Below are positions 8,739 through 17,474 of a stretch of DNA of 64,000 nucleotides, in pieces (position 1 is the first letter of the stretch; each line of letters starts with the position of its first letter). The translations under genes and the position numbers were made by a program. This stretch comes from Microvirga arvi. GTDB taxonomy: Bacteria; Pseudomonadota; Alphaproteobacteria; Rhizobiales; Beijerinckiaceae. The notes under the pieces are model-generated. The model was not told the origin of the DNA. It searched no databases and saw only the letters and a list, made by a program, of their open reading frames with translations. Location of the stretch: the NCBI RefSeq assembly GCF_016892765.1, contig NZ_JAFEMD010000019.1, positions 1 through 64,000 on the forward strand, read 5' to 3'.

Positions 8739-10034
8739 ATGCATTCGGCTCTAAGGAAACTGAAACACGCTCTGGTGGTCGGAACTTTGATTGCAGGCCC
8801 GGCCATTGCTCAGGACGTTGCACCAGCGCACACCGAGACCGTGAAGCGCATCATGGACAGCCAATCCTTCAAAACGGCCGTCGACGCGCTCCAGAAGGAC
8901 CATGACCGCTGGATCAGCGAGGTCATCAAGCTGACCGAGATCCCCGCTCCGCCCTTCAAGGAGCAGGAGCGGGCCAAGGCTTACATGGAGATGTTCAAGA
9001 CTCATGGCCTGAGCGACGTCGAGCTCGACGAGGAAGGCAACGCCATTGGCGTGCGAAAGGGCACCGGAGGAGGTCCGCTGGTGGTGGTGTCCGCCCACCT
9101 CGACACCGTCTTTCCCGAGGGAACGGACGTCAAGGTCAAGCGGGACGGCACCCGCTTGGCGGCCCCAGGGGTCGGCGACGACAGCGCTGGACTCGCCACC
9201 CTGCTCAGCATCGTCCGCGCGATGGATGCCGCCGGGATCAAGACGAAGAGCGACATCGTCTTCCTGGGCGACGTCGGAGAGGAAGGCCTCGGCGACCTGC
9301 GCGGCGTGCGCTACTTCTTCACCAAGGGCAAGTACAAGGACCAGGTCAAGTACTTCTACTCGCTCGATGGCAGCAGCACGACTCGCCTCACGAACTGCGG
9401 CGTCGGGTCGAAGCGCTATCGGGTGACCTACAAGGGCCCCGGCGGGCACAGCTTCGGTGCCTTCGGCCTCGTCAATCCTATGGCGGCGATGGCTCAGACA
9501 GTGGTCGAGATGTACAAGATCCAGACCCCGACCAAGCCGAAGACCACCTACTCGGCAAGTGTGACGCAGGGGGGGACCTCGGTTAATTCGATCCCGAACG
9601 AGGTCTGGATGGAGTTCGACATGCGCTCCGAGGATGCCAAGGAGCTCGAGCGCCTGGAGAAGCGCTTCCTCGCGATCGTGAACCAGTCCCTGGAGACGGA
9701 GAACTTCGCCCGGTCGATCAAGGAAGGATCGATCACGGCGGACATCAAACTCGTGGGTGACAGGCCTGCGGGGCGGACGGACGAGAAGACGGATCTCGTG
9801 CAACTCACGACGGCCGCCTTCCTGGCGAACGGGAGCAAGCCGACCTATGAGTGCGGCTCGACCGACTCGAACATGCCCATGAGCTTGGGCATACCGGCGG
9901 TCACGATCCCCCGCGTTGCCAAGGCGGATCGCTCCCACTCGCTTGATGAGTGGATCGACACCGATCCGGAGAGCAACCACACGGTAAAGAAGACGATCCT
10001 GACTACCGTGCTGGCGGTCTCTGGGGCTCAATGA
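8739..10034 (+). CDS. exported M20-family metallopeptidase
   Basis: This 431-residue protein has a signal peptide (residues 1-25, cut near AIAQD). The di-zinc M20 ligands are visible: SAHLDTV (His120, Asp122), GVGDDSAGL (Asp147/148), and the catalytic pair EE181-182 in GDVGEEGLGD. The lid/dimerisation domain includes GPGGHSFGAFG. M20 enzymes hydrolyse amide bonds of di- or tripeptides or N-acyl amino acids; an exported member would act in the periplasm. A GGAGG precedes the ATG. The gene is followed by a 14-bp hairpin and faces another exported M20-type gene at 10689-12299. Confidence 0.9.
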   Translation: MHSALRKLKHALVVGTLIAGPAIAQDVAPAHTETVKRIMDSQSFKTAVDALQKDHDRWISEVIKLTEIPAPPFKEQERAKAYMEMFKTHGLSDVELDEEGNAIGVRKGTGGGPLVVVSAHLDTVFPEGTDVKVKRDGTRLAAPGVGDDSAGLATLLSIVRAMDAAGIKTKSDIVFLGDVGEEGLGDLRGVRYFFTKGKYKDQVKYFYSLDGSSTTRLTNCGVGSKRYRVTYKGPGGHSFGAFGLVNPMAAMAQTVVEMYKIQTPTKPKTTYSASVTQGGTSVNSIPNEVWMEFDMRSEDAKELERLEKRFLAIVNQSLETENFARSIKEGSITADIKLVGDRPAGRTDEKTDLVQLTTAAFLANGSKPTYECGSTDSNMPMSLGIPAVTIPRVAKADRSHSLDEWIDTDPESNHTVKKTILTTVLAVSGAQ

Positions 10035-10039
10035 TGAAT

Positions 10040-10073
10040 GGGCTGGACCGGGCACTTGCGCCCGGTCCAGCCC
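10040..10073 (+). terminator. strong hairpin after the M20 peptidase gene
   Basis: A perfect 14-bp stem (GGGCTGGACCGGGC paired with GCCCGGTCCAGCCC) with a 6-base loop starts 6 bases after the stop codon. No T-run follows, so it is a transcript-end or stabilising hairpin rather than a textbook rho-independent terminator. Confidence 0.6.
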
Positions 10074-10614
10074 ATGGCTAGTTGGCCCTCGTTGCCGGAT
10101 CCTGTTCACCGCGTTGGTAAACTTGGAGCACATCGACATGGCAACAGGCGCGTCCAGGGTTCTGGCCATGCTGGCCACCGGACATTGAGGGTTGATGTAT
10201 GTCTGGGAGTTGCCGACCATGTTGACGACGTTGAATGCCACTCTGGCCCAATAGGCTACGATCAACGGCTTGCCACTGTCCTGGACGGGGAAGAACTGCC
10301 AAAACGTGCCTCCTTATGCCTCGGGGTGAACACGAGCGCCACCGTCGTACCGCTGAGGGCGGCCTTCTGGCCGTCACGCTGAAGAGCGAGAAGTCATCTG
10401 CTTAGATTCCATGAGTTCTCGAAAGACCGGGAATGGCACATCTGAGACCTAACCCTGAGTACAGCTTTCCCCGCCGAAGCGGACGCTCCTGAAGGGCAGG
10501 GGATCGGCAGAGGATGACCCTAAGCCGACCTTTGTTGTTCAGATTGGAATGTGTGTTGCTGCTATGGCCTGTCTCGGCTGTTGCAGAAGGGCCCGCAACT
10601 TTGGGTAAGGGCAT
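10074..10614. other. intergenic region between convergent genes, no gene seen
   Basis: About 540 bases between the two hairpins. Short open frames on both strands (for example 10078-10377 minus) look like shadow translations without ribosome binding sites or family motifs. Confidence 0.6.
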
Positions 10615-10640
10615 GACGGCGGTCCACGGAGACCGCCGTC
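10615..10640 (-). terminator. hairpin after the convergent amidohydrolase gene
   Basis: A perfect 10-bp stem GACGGCGGTC/GACCGCCGTC with a 6-base loop lies 48 bases past the stop of the minus-strand gene. No T-run follows, so it is a probable transcript end. Confidence 0.5.
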
Positions 10641-10688
10641 GGTTGCATCATTGCGCCTCGTGAAGGGGCCTCCGTGCGGTTGCGAGTT

Positions 10689-12299
10689 TCAGTTCTTAGG
10701 TTTCTCCAGAACCGGGAACTTGATCCCCAACTGGTCGAGATACGTCGCGTACTTGGTTGGGTCGTAGTAGTACTTCTTCATCTCGGGCCGGTATCTGGCC
10801 ATGATGTCGGCGTTGAGATGGATCTGCGGCTTGTCCTCGGCCGAGATCATCGGAACGTACTTCTGGTTCTTCTGCTGCTCGTTGGCGAAATACCCCTTGG
10901 CCTGCACCAGCAGTTCCGGCTTGGACAGCAGGTCGATGGTCGTCATCGCCATCACCTTCGCCCCGGCGACGATGCCCTTGTGTGCAATGGGCGTGGCCAT
11001 CGACATGGCGTTCGCCCAGTGGTGCCCCGGCAGGTTGGGGATGTTGGACGGGTAGTTCAGCGTAATCGTCGGGACCGTCCAGGAGATGTCGCCGATGTCG
11101 TCGGATCCGCCGCTCTCGGGCTTCTCCAGCGGCGGCTCGAGCTTCTTCAGTTCCTTTGCGAGCCCTTCCTCCTTGTCCTTGACCGTGCGCTGCACGGCCT
11201 TGGCGAAGGCCTGCTCGTCCTCGGTCCACTGTGGCAGCCCAACCTGCTGGATGTTGGCATAGGCAGCATCAGCGATTGGCTTGTTGAAGTGGCGCGGTGC
11301 CGCCGTGCCGATCACCTTTCGGGTGACGGTGGTGTCCGTCATCTTGGCCGCTGCTTCCGAGATGGTGTTGGCGATGTCGAAGTTCTTACGGATGTTCGCG
11401 AAGTCCTGCTCGCGGATGAAGTACCAGACGCTGGCGACCGACGGCACGACGTTGGGCTGGTCGCCGCCATCCGGGATCACGTAGTGCGAGCGCTGCTCGG
11501 GCCGCAGGTGCTCGCGGCGCATGTTCCAGCCGATGTTCATGAGCTCGACGCCATCAAGCGCACTGCGCCCCCGCCAGGGGGCCGAGGCGGAATGGGCGGA
11601 CTCGCCGCTGTATGTGTACTCGACGGAGACCATGCCCGTGCCGCGGGGCTGGCCCCAGGTGGTCTCCAGATTGTTGCCGACATGGGTGAAGAGGACCGCG
11701 TCCACGCCGTTGAACACGCCGTCGCGGACCATGTAGGCCTTGCCCCCGAGGAGCTCCTCGGCCACGCCGGGCCAGAGCATGATGGTGCCGGGAATTTTCT
11801 CCTGCTCCATGATCTCCTTCAGGGCAAGCGCGGCAACGACGTTCAGGGCCTGGCCCGAGTTGTGCCCTTCGCCGTGCCCCGGTGCGCCTTCGATCATGGG
11901 CTCGCGGTAGGCGACGCCCGGTTTCTGGGACGCCTTCGGGATGCAGTCGATGTCGCTGCCGAATGCGATCACGGGACCGCCGGAGCCCCACTTGGCGACC
12001 CAGCCCGTTGGCAGGCCCGCAACGTTCCGCTGAACCGAGAAGCCGTTCTTCTCGAGGATGTCGGTGATGTACTTCGAGGTCTCGAACTCCTGGAACGCGA
12101 GCTCGCCGAAGCTGAAGATGGAGTCGTTCATCTCCTGGGCGAGCTTGGCGCGGGCCTCCACGCCTGCGACGGCACGCTTCTTTAGTTCCGCGATGCGCTC
12201 CACCAGCGCGGCGCTCTGGTCGGTGGTCTGGGCAAAAACAGGTGCCGAGGTTGTGAGTAACGCAGTGAGCAACAGACTGGGCAGCAAACCATGTTTCAT
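10689..12299 (-). CDS. exported M20D/AbgB-like amidohydrolase
   Basis: The protein has 536 residues. A Sec signal peptide (residues 1-23, SAPVFAQ) is followed by an M20D-type fold: FGSDIDCIPK, the metal-site segment GHGEGHNSGQALNVVAALALK, WPGVAEELLGGKAYM with the catalytic Glu pair, and YSGESAHSASAPWRGRSALDG of the lid domain. AbgB-like members hydrolyse aminobenzoyl-glutamate or related N-acyl amino acids. It is longer than typical AbgB (about 480) because of a charged segment KDKEEGLAKELKKLEPP and a C-terminal extension. GGGAGG precedes the ATG. It faces the M20 gene at 8739; both products should be periplasmic. Confidence 0.88.
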   Translation of the reverse strand: MKHGLLPSLLLTALLTTSAPVFAQTTDQSAALVERIAELKKRAVAGVEARAKLAQEMNDSIFSFGELAFQEFETSKYITDILEKNGFSVQRNVAGLPTGWVAKWGSGGPVIAFGSDIDCIPKASQKPGVAYREPMIEGAPGHGEGHNSGQALNVVAALALKEIMEQEKIPGTIMLWPGVAEELLGGKAYMVRDGVFNGVDAVLFTHVGNNLETTWGQPRGTGMVSVEYTYSGESAHSASAPWRGRSALDGVELMNIGWNMRREHLRPEQRSHYVIPDGGDQPNVVPSVASVWYFIREQDFANIRKNFDIANTISEAAAKMTDTTVTRKVIGTAAPRHFNKPIADAAYANIQQVGLPQWTEDEQAFAKAVQRTVKDKEEGLAKELKKLEPPLEKPESGGSDDIGDISWTVPTITLNYPSNIPNLPGHHWANAMSMATPIAHKGIVAGAKVMAMTTIDLLSKPELLVQAKGYFANEQQKNQKYVPMISAEDKPQIHLNADIMARYRPEMKKYYYDPTKYATYLDQLGIKFPVLEKPKN

Positions 12300-12532
12300 G
12301 AGGTCCTCCCGGGTCTTCGGATTGGCGTCAGCAAATCAGGCAACGCAACTACCATCCGATCAGATCAGGATTATCTCAGCCTCGTCGTGGAACGCACTCC
12401 AGCCATCCAACAAAAACATGGCTATCGGGGGAACTTTCGTTGAAGTCGCAAAATTAAGATGCGCTTGGCGCAGCGTCAGAGATTTCGGGCAGACGTTGGT
12501 AGGGGTAGGGCTTGAAGTGGAAGGTCGCCTTC
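12300..12532. other. intergenic region before the inverted-repeat element
   Basis: This holds the upstream region of the amidohydrolase gene. It is AT-richer than its neighbours and no gene is seen. With the repeat that follows and 12673-12964, which is also without a supported gene, about 660 bases here lack coding sequence. Confidence 0.5.
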
Positions 12533-12672
12533 TGGCCGATTTTGTTGAAAAACTCCCTGGCGCCGCTGCATGAGCCTATTGGTAGCGGCAGCGTGCGAGA
12601 TCGGGCCCAGCATCTTGTATGCTGACCACGCAAAAATCGGCAGTTCCGGACTTTTTCAACACTATCGGCACG
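12533..12672. repeat. 140-bp MITE-like element, copy A
   Basis: This 140-base sequence recurs without mismatch, inverted, at 34330-34469. Its own ends are near inverted repeats: left TTTTGTTGAAAAACTCC and, read inward from the right, TAGTGTTGAAAAAGTCC. It has no coding capacity. Short length, terminal inverted repeats and multiple copies are the signature of a MITE mobilised by a full-length element elsewhere. Confidence 0.8.
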
Positions 12673-12964
12673 AGGCAGACGAAAGCCGAATTTCTGTAAT
12701 CATAGGGTAAGCCGACCTTCATAAGGCCAAGCCCAAAGGCCTAGTTTGACCCATAAGAGACCTTCCCACACCTTCAAAGCAGGTAGTCACCGCGCCTCGG
12801 AAACACATTTACTGGCTTCACTAAGCCAGGAGTCGCGCTGGGACGATGAAAGCTGATCGACGGCAACGGCCCGCCCTTTACGTCCTTGCTCTCCCGACGC
12901 GCCCGGGTCCGATGACGGCGATGGGCCTCTTCATTATGGGACCGGACCACGCCATCGAGCGGCG

Positions 12965-13234
12965 TCATTGGCGGAAGCGCCCGGTGAGGCGGGGAACTCG
13001 ATGGTCGAGGGAGTCGGAGACCGGAAGCCTGAAGATCAGTTCGTCCGCGGCATCCATAACCTCTATGGTGTAGTCGCACGGATGCTGGCCGCACGCCGCG
13101 AGTTCGGCGCTGATGTCCCTGGCCGCGCAGAACGTCTCACGATAGGCGGTCTCCACGTCAGGAAAGTCGAGCCCGAGTTCGTCGCGGCTCAGGTCCTGGC
13201 GTGCACCCCTGACGTGAAAGAAGAAGCGAGGCAT
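12965..13234 (-). CDS. DUF6894-family small protein
   Basis: The protein has 89 residues and begins MPRFFFHVRGARQDLSRDE, the hallmark of the DUF6894 family common in Rhizobiales; LGLDFPDVETAYRE and the closing ADELIFRLPVSDSLD also fit. Function is unknown. The ATG at 13234 has AGGAG upstream and matches family starts, so the longer frame up to 13459 is rejected. A truncated relative lies at 24143-24265. Confidence 0.82.
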   Translation of the reverse strand: MPRFFFHVRGARQDLSRDELGLDFPDVETAYRETFCAARDISAELAACGQHPCDYTIEVMDAADELIFRLPVSDSLDHRVPRLTGRFRQ

Positions 13235-13494
13235 GACACTCCTTTCATTCCCAGGGCGTGTCGGACGCGCGCCATCATGATCCGCCCCTGGAGCCCCTGC
13301 ATATCGCAACGGCAGCCCCGTCGACGGGAGGGTCCAAAGGTCCGCAGCTATCCAGAATCCGGGAATGGAGCAGAGGCCGGGCCAGGGCACGGCTTCGTCC
13401 GTGTCCCAAACTGCCAACGGGAAGTCCCAAGGTATCAAGCATGCCACGGTCCGGTTCATAGACTGACGATCGACGGAACCAGCAGGAGACCGGA

Positions 13495-14025
13495 ATGCGG
13501 AAGGGAATGATCGGCGTCGTGGCGGCCATGTTCATCGTTGGCGCGCCAGTGACCCACGCACAGCAAGCCAGCTCCGGCCCGGGTGGCACGCCTGAAAGCG
13601 GACGGCTGAGCCAGGCCGAGTTCAAGATGCTGACCGACATTCGGGTCGGGGTGATCAAGGCCGCGCTGCAACTCACGCCGGAGCAGGAGAAACTCTGGCC
13701 GGCCGTGGAGGAGGCGATCCGCGCCAGAGCCGAGACGCGCTCCCGCCGACTGGCCGCGCTGGGAGAGCGCATGGACCAGCAACGCGACGTCGATCCGGTG
13801 CAGCTTTATCGCCAGCGCGCCGATGTCCTGGCGGACCGTGCGGCGGGCCTGAGAAAGCTCGCTGATGCCTGGCAGCCGCTTTACCAGAGCCTTACGCCCG
13901 ACCAGAAGACGCGGCTGCGCCTCGTGACGGCGCATGCGATCGAGGGGCTCCGGACTGCCATGGAGAACCGCCGCATGGACTCGGATGACGAGGAGGATAC
14001 CGAGCTTTGGGTGCTCCCTCGTTAA
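13495..14025 (+). CDS. Spy/CpxP-like LTXXQ protein
   Basis: This 176-residue exported protein has a signal peptide (residues 1-22, cut near THAQQ). The two LTXXQ signatures are at 60-64 (LTPEQ) and 133-137 (LTPDQ), separated by a long charged helix rich in Arg/Ala/Glu. The family includes the periplasmic chaperones Spy and CpxP. The C-terminal tail is acidic (DSDDEEDTE). An AGGAG precedes the ATG. It stands alone. Confidence 0.82.
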   Translation: MRKGMIGVVAAMFIVGAPVTHAQQASSGPGGTPESGRLSQAEFKMLTDIRVGVIKAALQLTPEQEKLWPAVEEAIRARAETRSRRLAALGERMDQQRDVDPVQLYRQRADVLADRAAGLRKLADAWQPLYQSLTPDQKTRLRLVTAHAIEGLRTAMENRRMDSDDEEDTELWVLPR

Positions 14026-14531
14026 GCGGATCAAGAAAAGCACACCTGATCGCGGGAGCAGGGACAGCGCAAGGAAGAGGATGCCCATGAACTCCCTGTA
14101 CCGTGCCGGATTGGCTTTGGGAGCTCAGCCCTGACGTCAAACTGGAGAAGGTGGCCAGAGATGACCGAAATGCCGCTATAGGGACACCCAGAAACGGGTG
14201 AAACTCTGCCGCAGACAGTGAGGTGTCCCAAAAGGTTCAGCCACTGTCTCCAACGGTCAAGCTAGCCGCTCACGAACAGGGAATGATCCGCAGCCTTGAG
14301 GCTTCCAGTTCCCGCTCCCAGACCGGGTGCCCATCCCTTCCACGATGATCGTCCGTGCTGAACCAACGGTTTGGAGACGATGTGGAAAAGGATGTCTCGG
14401 TGAGAGGGCAGTGGGACGTTCACCCGACGCCCCCCCGCACAAAGCAGCCCGGCCTGTCGGCCGGGTGACACAGGGTCGATGCGTGTCCTGGCAAGGCGCT
14501 CGGGCACCCATCGGCGGATCAAGGAGTTTCC
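14026..14531. other. intergenic region, no gene seen
   Basis: About 500 bases between the LTXXQ gene and the small lipoprotein gene. Open frames are short and without family features. GGGACAC and its reverse complement GTGTCCC occur about 45 bases apart near 14180-14228. Confidence 0.5.
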
Positions 14532-14708
14532 ATGCGGATGATCATCGCCGTGCTTGCGGTTGGTGCTTTACTGACAGGTTGCGTCTCAAGCTCCGGCTCG
14601 AACTCGCGGCCTCCGAACTACGTTTCGAGCCAGGCGACCCAATCACCGGGGGGCCGCAACGACGCCTTCGGGGGAGCGGCGATGCCGATGCGAGGCTTGC
14701 CTCGCTAA
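14532..14708 (+). CDS. small lipoprotein (58 residues)
   Basis: The gene is too short for routine gene calls but well formed: AAGGAG six bases upstream of the ATG, a lipoprotein signal MRMIIAVLAVGALLTGC with a clear LLTGC lipobox (Cys17), then a Ser/Gly/Asn-rich tail with no fold. The product is expected to be lipidated and membrane-anchored. No family is recognised; function is unknown. Confidence 0.6.
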   Translation: MRMIIAVLAVGALLTGCVSSSGSNSRPPNYVSSQATQSPGGRNDAFGGAAMPMRGLPR

Positions 14709-14734
14709 GGGCCTGTAGGCTTCTTCGCACTGCG

Positions 14735-14906
14735 GGCCGCGGGAGCGCACCACGCACAGGGTGTAGAGCCGGGCGAGGGCGGTGAGCGCAACGACGTTCG
14801 TACCATCATCGAACAGGGTCGGATGGAGCCCCGCCGTGCGGATCAGGGGATTCGGATTGAGGCTGAAACTGCGGAGAGTCGGAACAACCTCCCTGCTCGC
14901 CCCAAG
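14735..14906 (-). pseudogene. fragment of an AraC-type regulator (N-terminal domain)
   Basis: The minus frame from about 14906 reads LGASREVVPTLRSF, IRTAGLHPTLFDDGTNV and ALARLYTLCVVRSRG. It aligns without gaps to the N-terminal part of the intact AraC-family protein at 16297-17400 (LGVSKEIVPTLREL, IRAAGLDPRLFDDSMNV, ALGRLYTLCVARTG), at roughly 60 percent identity by eye. The fragment covers only about 55 residues: there is no start, HTH or continuation. It is the relic of a second regulator, in opposite orientation to the intact one. Confidence 0.7.
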
Positions 14907-14974
14907 TGGATGCAACCCAGTGGAAGGGTTGGTCGAGATTTCGCCATGGACAAGGCACTGGCAGTCCTCCGCTC

Positions 14975-15520
14975 TCACTGGGGACAGACATCCCAGAAGC
15001 CTTGGGTGCGTTGCGGATTGCTGTAGTACCAGCAATAGCCGGGAGCAGGCGGTGGCGAGGTAACGTAGGCCGTAGCGGCCGCGGCCGTCACGAAGCCCAG
15101 TGCCGCGCCGGCGGCCACGGCGGCGCCGGGACGCCACCAGTACGACGGTGGTCGATACCAGCCGCCCGCCGGCACGGGTGGCCGGTAGCCCGGCCGGGCC
15201 GCGACATTGCCCGCCGGCCCGCGCACAGCGGCCCCGCCGTAAGCCCCGCGGGCGGCAACTCCGCCCCGGGGACCACGGGCGACCGCACCACGCGGTCCGC
15301 GCGCCACAGTCCCGCCCCGTGGGCCGCGAGCGGCTGCCCGAGCATACACCAGGTCTCGGTCCTGAACGATGGTGAGCAGCGTGGGTGGGCAGTCCATCCG
15401 TGAAGTGCTCGACGGCACGGGAGTTGCCGTTGCCGGAGTTCCGGCGTCGATCAGCAATCCGATCAAGCAAGCAGGTCCGATCGTCCCAAGGAGGAACCGA
15501 CCTTGGCATTTGTTATGCAT
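14975..15520 (-). CDS. exported Gly/Ala/Arg-rich protein with YCWYYSNP motif
   Basis: This 181-residue protein has an N-terminal hydrophobic signal (GTIGPACLIGLLIDAG). A low-complexity middle repeats ARGPRGG-like units (about residues 65-110). A Trp/Tyr/Pro segment and an Ala-rich hydrophobic helix (about 130-152) follow, and the end is PGYCWYYSNPQRTQGFWDVCP, seen at the C-terminus of small exported proteins in Rhizobiales. The two terminal cysteines may form a disulfide. Function is unknown; surface association is plausible. GGGAGAGG precedes the ATG. Confidence 0.75.
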   Translation of the reverse strand: MHNKCQGRFLLGTIGPACLIGLLIDAGTPATATPVPSSTSRMDCPPTLLTIVQDRDLVYARAAARGPRGGTVARGPRGAVARGPRGGVAARGAYGGAAVRGPAGNVAARPGYRPPVPAGGWYRPPSYWWRPGAAVAAGAALGFVTAAAATAYVTSPPPAPGYCWYYSNPQRTQGFWDVCPQ

Positions 15521-16296
15521 GCGCCTCTCCCGTCAGTGCCTCACGAGCAGCAAGGAGCGGCCCCGTCGCAATCGGAACAAGGTCCGTAAAAATGTCTTCC
15601 ATGCTCGGTCTGGGACCAGCATTCTATCGGTTCACACCTCGTGCTTGACACTTCAGGACAGGTGCTTTGCAGTTTGGGACATCCAGCACAGGAGAACCCG
15701 TGCCCGTCGAGGGGCGGCTCCAGTCCTGAATCATGCGTTCCTCCGAGATCGGTCATCAGTACCGCAGGTGCCGAAGTCGCACGGTCAAGTATGAGGCAGT
15801 GGCGGGTTCCGGCTACGGCTCAAGATTACACCAGAATGCGTCTGCTGTTCTGTCAGGATTGCTGTCCCGGTTCCACGCCGATGCCCTAACGGATGTATTG
15901 GTTGATTTGACTTCGGAGTAGTTTCGCGGCCTAATGGTCATGTCTTCGGAGACCTCCAAAGTAAAGAAAACTAGATCCTGCCCTCACAACGGGCAGGTTT
16001 TTTGTATCTGATCTGCCATTTTCAGGGTTTTTCCGGTTGGCTTTAGGGTTTTTCTGATGGAACAGCTTGGTGGTTCTGATAGTCTTGTGTTGACACTTAG
16101 GGACATTATCTGCTCCAATTCGCACGAATGAAGACCATGGTCGGGCTGTTGATGGAGCCATGGTCTGATCCCAGATCTCCAGCTTGGATTGGGACTGGGG
16201 CGACGATCGCCCCAGGCACGACGGTGTGACTGAGGATGCGGGGACATCATCAGGTTGATTGCGTAAGGGCATCCGATCGACCTGCATGAGGTTCTC
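15521..16296. other. long intergenic region with terminator and repeated motif
   Basis: About 775 bases between divergent genes with no supported coding sequence. It holds two near-identical 16-mers (TTGACACTTCAGGACA at 15645 and TTGACACTTAGGGACA at 16090) and an orphan rho-independent terminator at 15977-16003. The minus-strand open frame over 15931-16659 has no motif and runs antisense into the AraC gene. Confidence 0.55.
15977..16003 (+). terminator. rho-independent terminator without an obvious gene
   Basis: A 7-bp GC-rich stem CCTGCCC/GGGCAGG with a 7-base loop is followed directly by six T residues. The nearest plus-strand gene upstream is the 14532 lipoprotein, over 1.2 kb away. This suggests an unannotated short transcript ending here. 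Confidence 0.7.
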
Positions 16297-17400
16297 ATGA
16301 AGCAAGTTGATGGCACCGAATGTCTGGCAGCAGGTGACAGCCGGCCACCAAGCCAGGGGTCCCACACTGTCCCGGCAGCAAGCGGGCGAACGCTTGCCCC
16401 AGGTTACATCCACCTCGGCGTTTCCAAAGAAATCGTACCGACCCTGCGCGAACTCGGCGTCGATCCTGATCCGGTCATCCGGGCCGCAGGACTCGACCCA
16501 CGCCTGTTCGATGACAGCATGAACGTGATCCCGTTTGCGGCCCTGGGCCGGCTCTACACCCTGTGCGTGGCCCGCACGGGCTGCGCGCATTTCGGGCTGC
16601 TGGTTGGCCGGCGGGCGAGCATCCTGTCGCTGGGCCTGGTCGGTCGCCTGATGCGGCACTCACACACCATCGGCGATGCGGTGCGCGCCCTCGCCTCGAA
16701 CCTGAGCGTCGAGGACCGGGCGGTGGTGCCGTCGCTGACGACCAGCGACGGCACGGTCCTGCTCACGTATGCGACCTATCCGGTGGAGAGCAGCAGCGTG
16801 GAGCAGATCCTCGACGCAGCCGTGGGCGTGACAGTCAACATCCTGCGGACCTTATGCGGATCGGACTGGCGGCCGAGTGAGGCTCTGTTGCCCCGGGTCG
16901 CCCCAGCGGATCAGTCGCTGTATCGGCACCATTTCCGTGCGCCGGTCCGATTCAACCAGGAAAGCGCCAGCATCGTCTTCCCGGCCCGCGATCTGGATCT
17001 GCGGATTGCCGGGGCCGATGCTCTGTTGAGGGCCATGCTGGAGGAGAAGATCCAGCGCCTGAAGGGCGATCCAGGGTCTGAGTTCTCTGACGACATTCGG
17101 CGGCTGCTGCGCACGCGGCTGACCAGCAACCGCTGTTCGGCCGACGACATCGCTGAACTGCTCGCCATGCACCGGCGCACCCTGAGCCGGCGGTTGAAGG
17201 ACAGCGGCCTGGGCTATCGGGCGATCTCGAACGAGATCCGGTTCGAGATTGCGCGTCAGTTGTTGCAGCACACTTCGGTGCCGCTGGGCGAGATTGCAGC
17301 GGCGCTGGGCTATTCGGAAGCGAGTGCCTTCACCCGCGCCTTCCGGCGCTGGTCGGGCCAGACGCCGACCGCGTGGCGGGCCAAAGGCCGTCATGAGTGA
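16297..17400 (+). CDS. AraC-family transcriptional regulator (Arabinose_bd type)
   Basis: The protein has 367 residues. Residues about 40-240 match the N-terminal effector domain of the OruR/ArgR-like AraC group. The C-terminal residues about 275-362 form the double HTH: CSADDIAELLAMHRRTLSRRLKD, then ISNEIRFEIARQLLQ and LGEIAAALGYSEASAFTRAFRRWSG. Such regulators usually control a neighbouring metabolic or virulence gene. Directly downstream lie a small exported protein and an aminotransferase/alcohol dehydrogenase pair; a link is inference. The first 40 residues are not conserved, so the true start may be later. A decayed relative is at 14735-14906. Confidence 0.88.
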   Translation: MKQVDGTECLAAGDSRPPSQGSHTVPAASGRTLAPGYIHLGVSKEIVPTLRELGVDPDPVIRAAGLDPRLFDDSMNVIPFAALGRLYTLCVARTGCAHFGLLVGRRASILSLGLVGRLMRHSHTIGDAVRALASNLSVEDRAVVPSLTTSDGTVLLTYATYPVESSSVEQILDAAVGVTVNILRTLCGSDWRPSEALLPRVAPADQSLYRHHFRAPVRFNQESASIVFPARDLDLRIAGADALLRAMLEEKIQRLKGDPGSEFSDDIRRLLRTRLTSNRCSADDIAELLAMHRRTLSRRLKDSGLGYRAISNEIRFEIARQLLQHTSVPLGEIAAALGYSEASAFTRAFRRWSGQTPTAWRAKGRHE

Positions 17401-17474
17401 CGCCCCGGCGACCTAAATCGTCAAGGGATCATCGCCGCACTGGCCATGTCTGAACGCCAATGGGAGACCGTACC

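Noticed and set aside
8751-10265. 504-codon open frame on the minus strand opposite the M20 gene
   Set aside because: Shadow frame of a GC-rich gene: Arg/His/Leu-rich with no motif, and the plus-strand M20 ligands are all in place.
10674-12185. 503-codon plus-strand frame opposite the amidohydrolase
   Set aside because: Mirror of the minus-strand M20D gene; the composition is that of an antisense frame and there is no ribosome binding site.
15931-16659. 242-codon minus-strand frame over the AraC start
   Set aside because: No motif or ribosome binding site, and it is antisense to a well-supported AraC gene.
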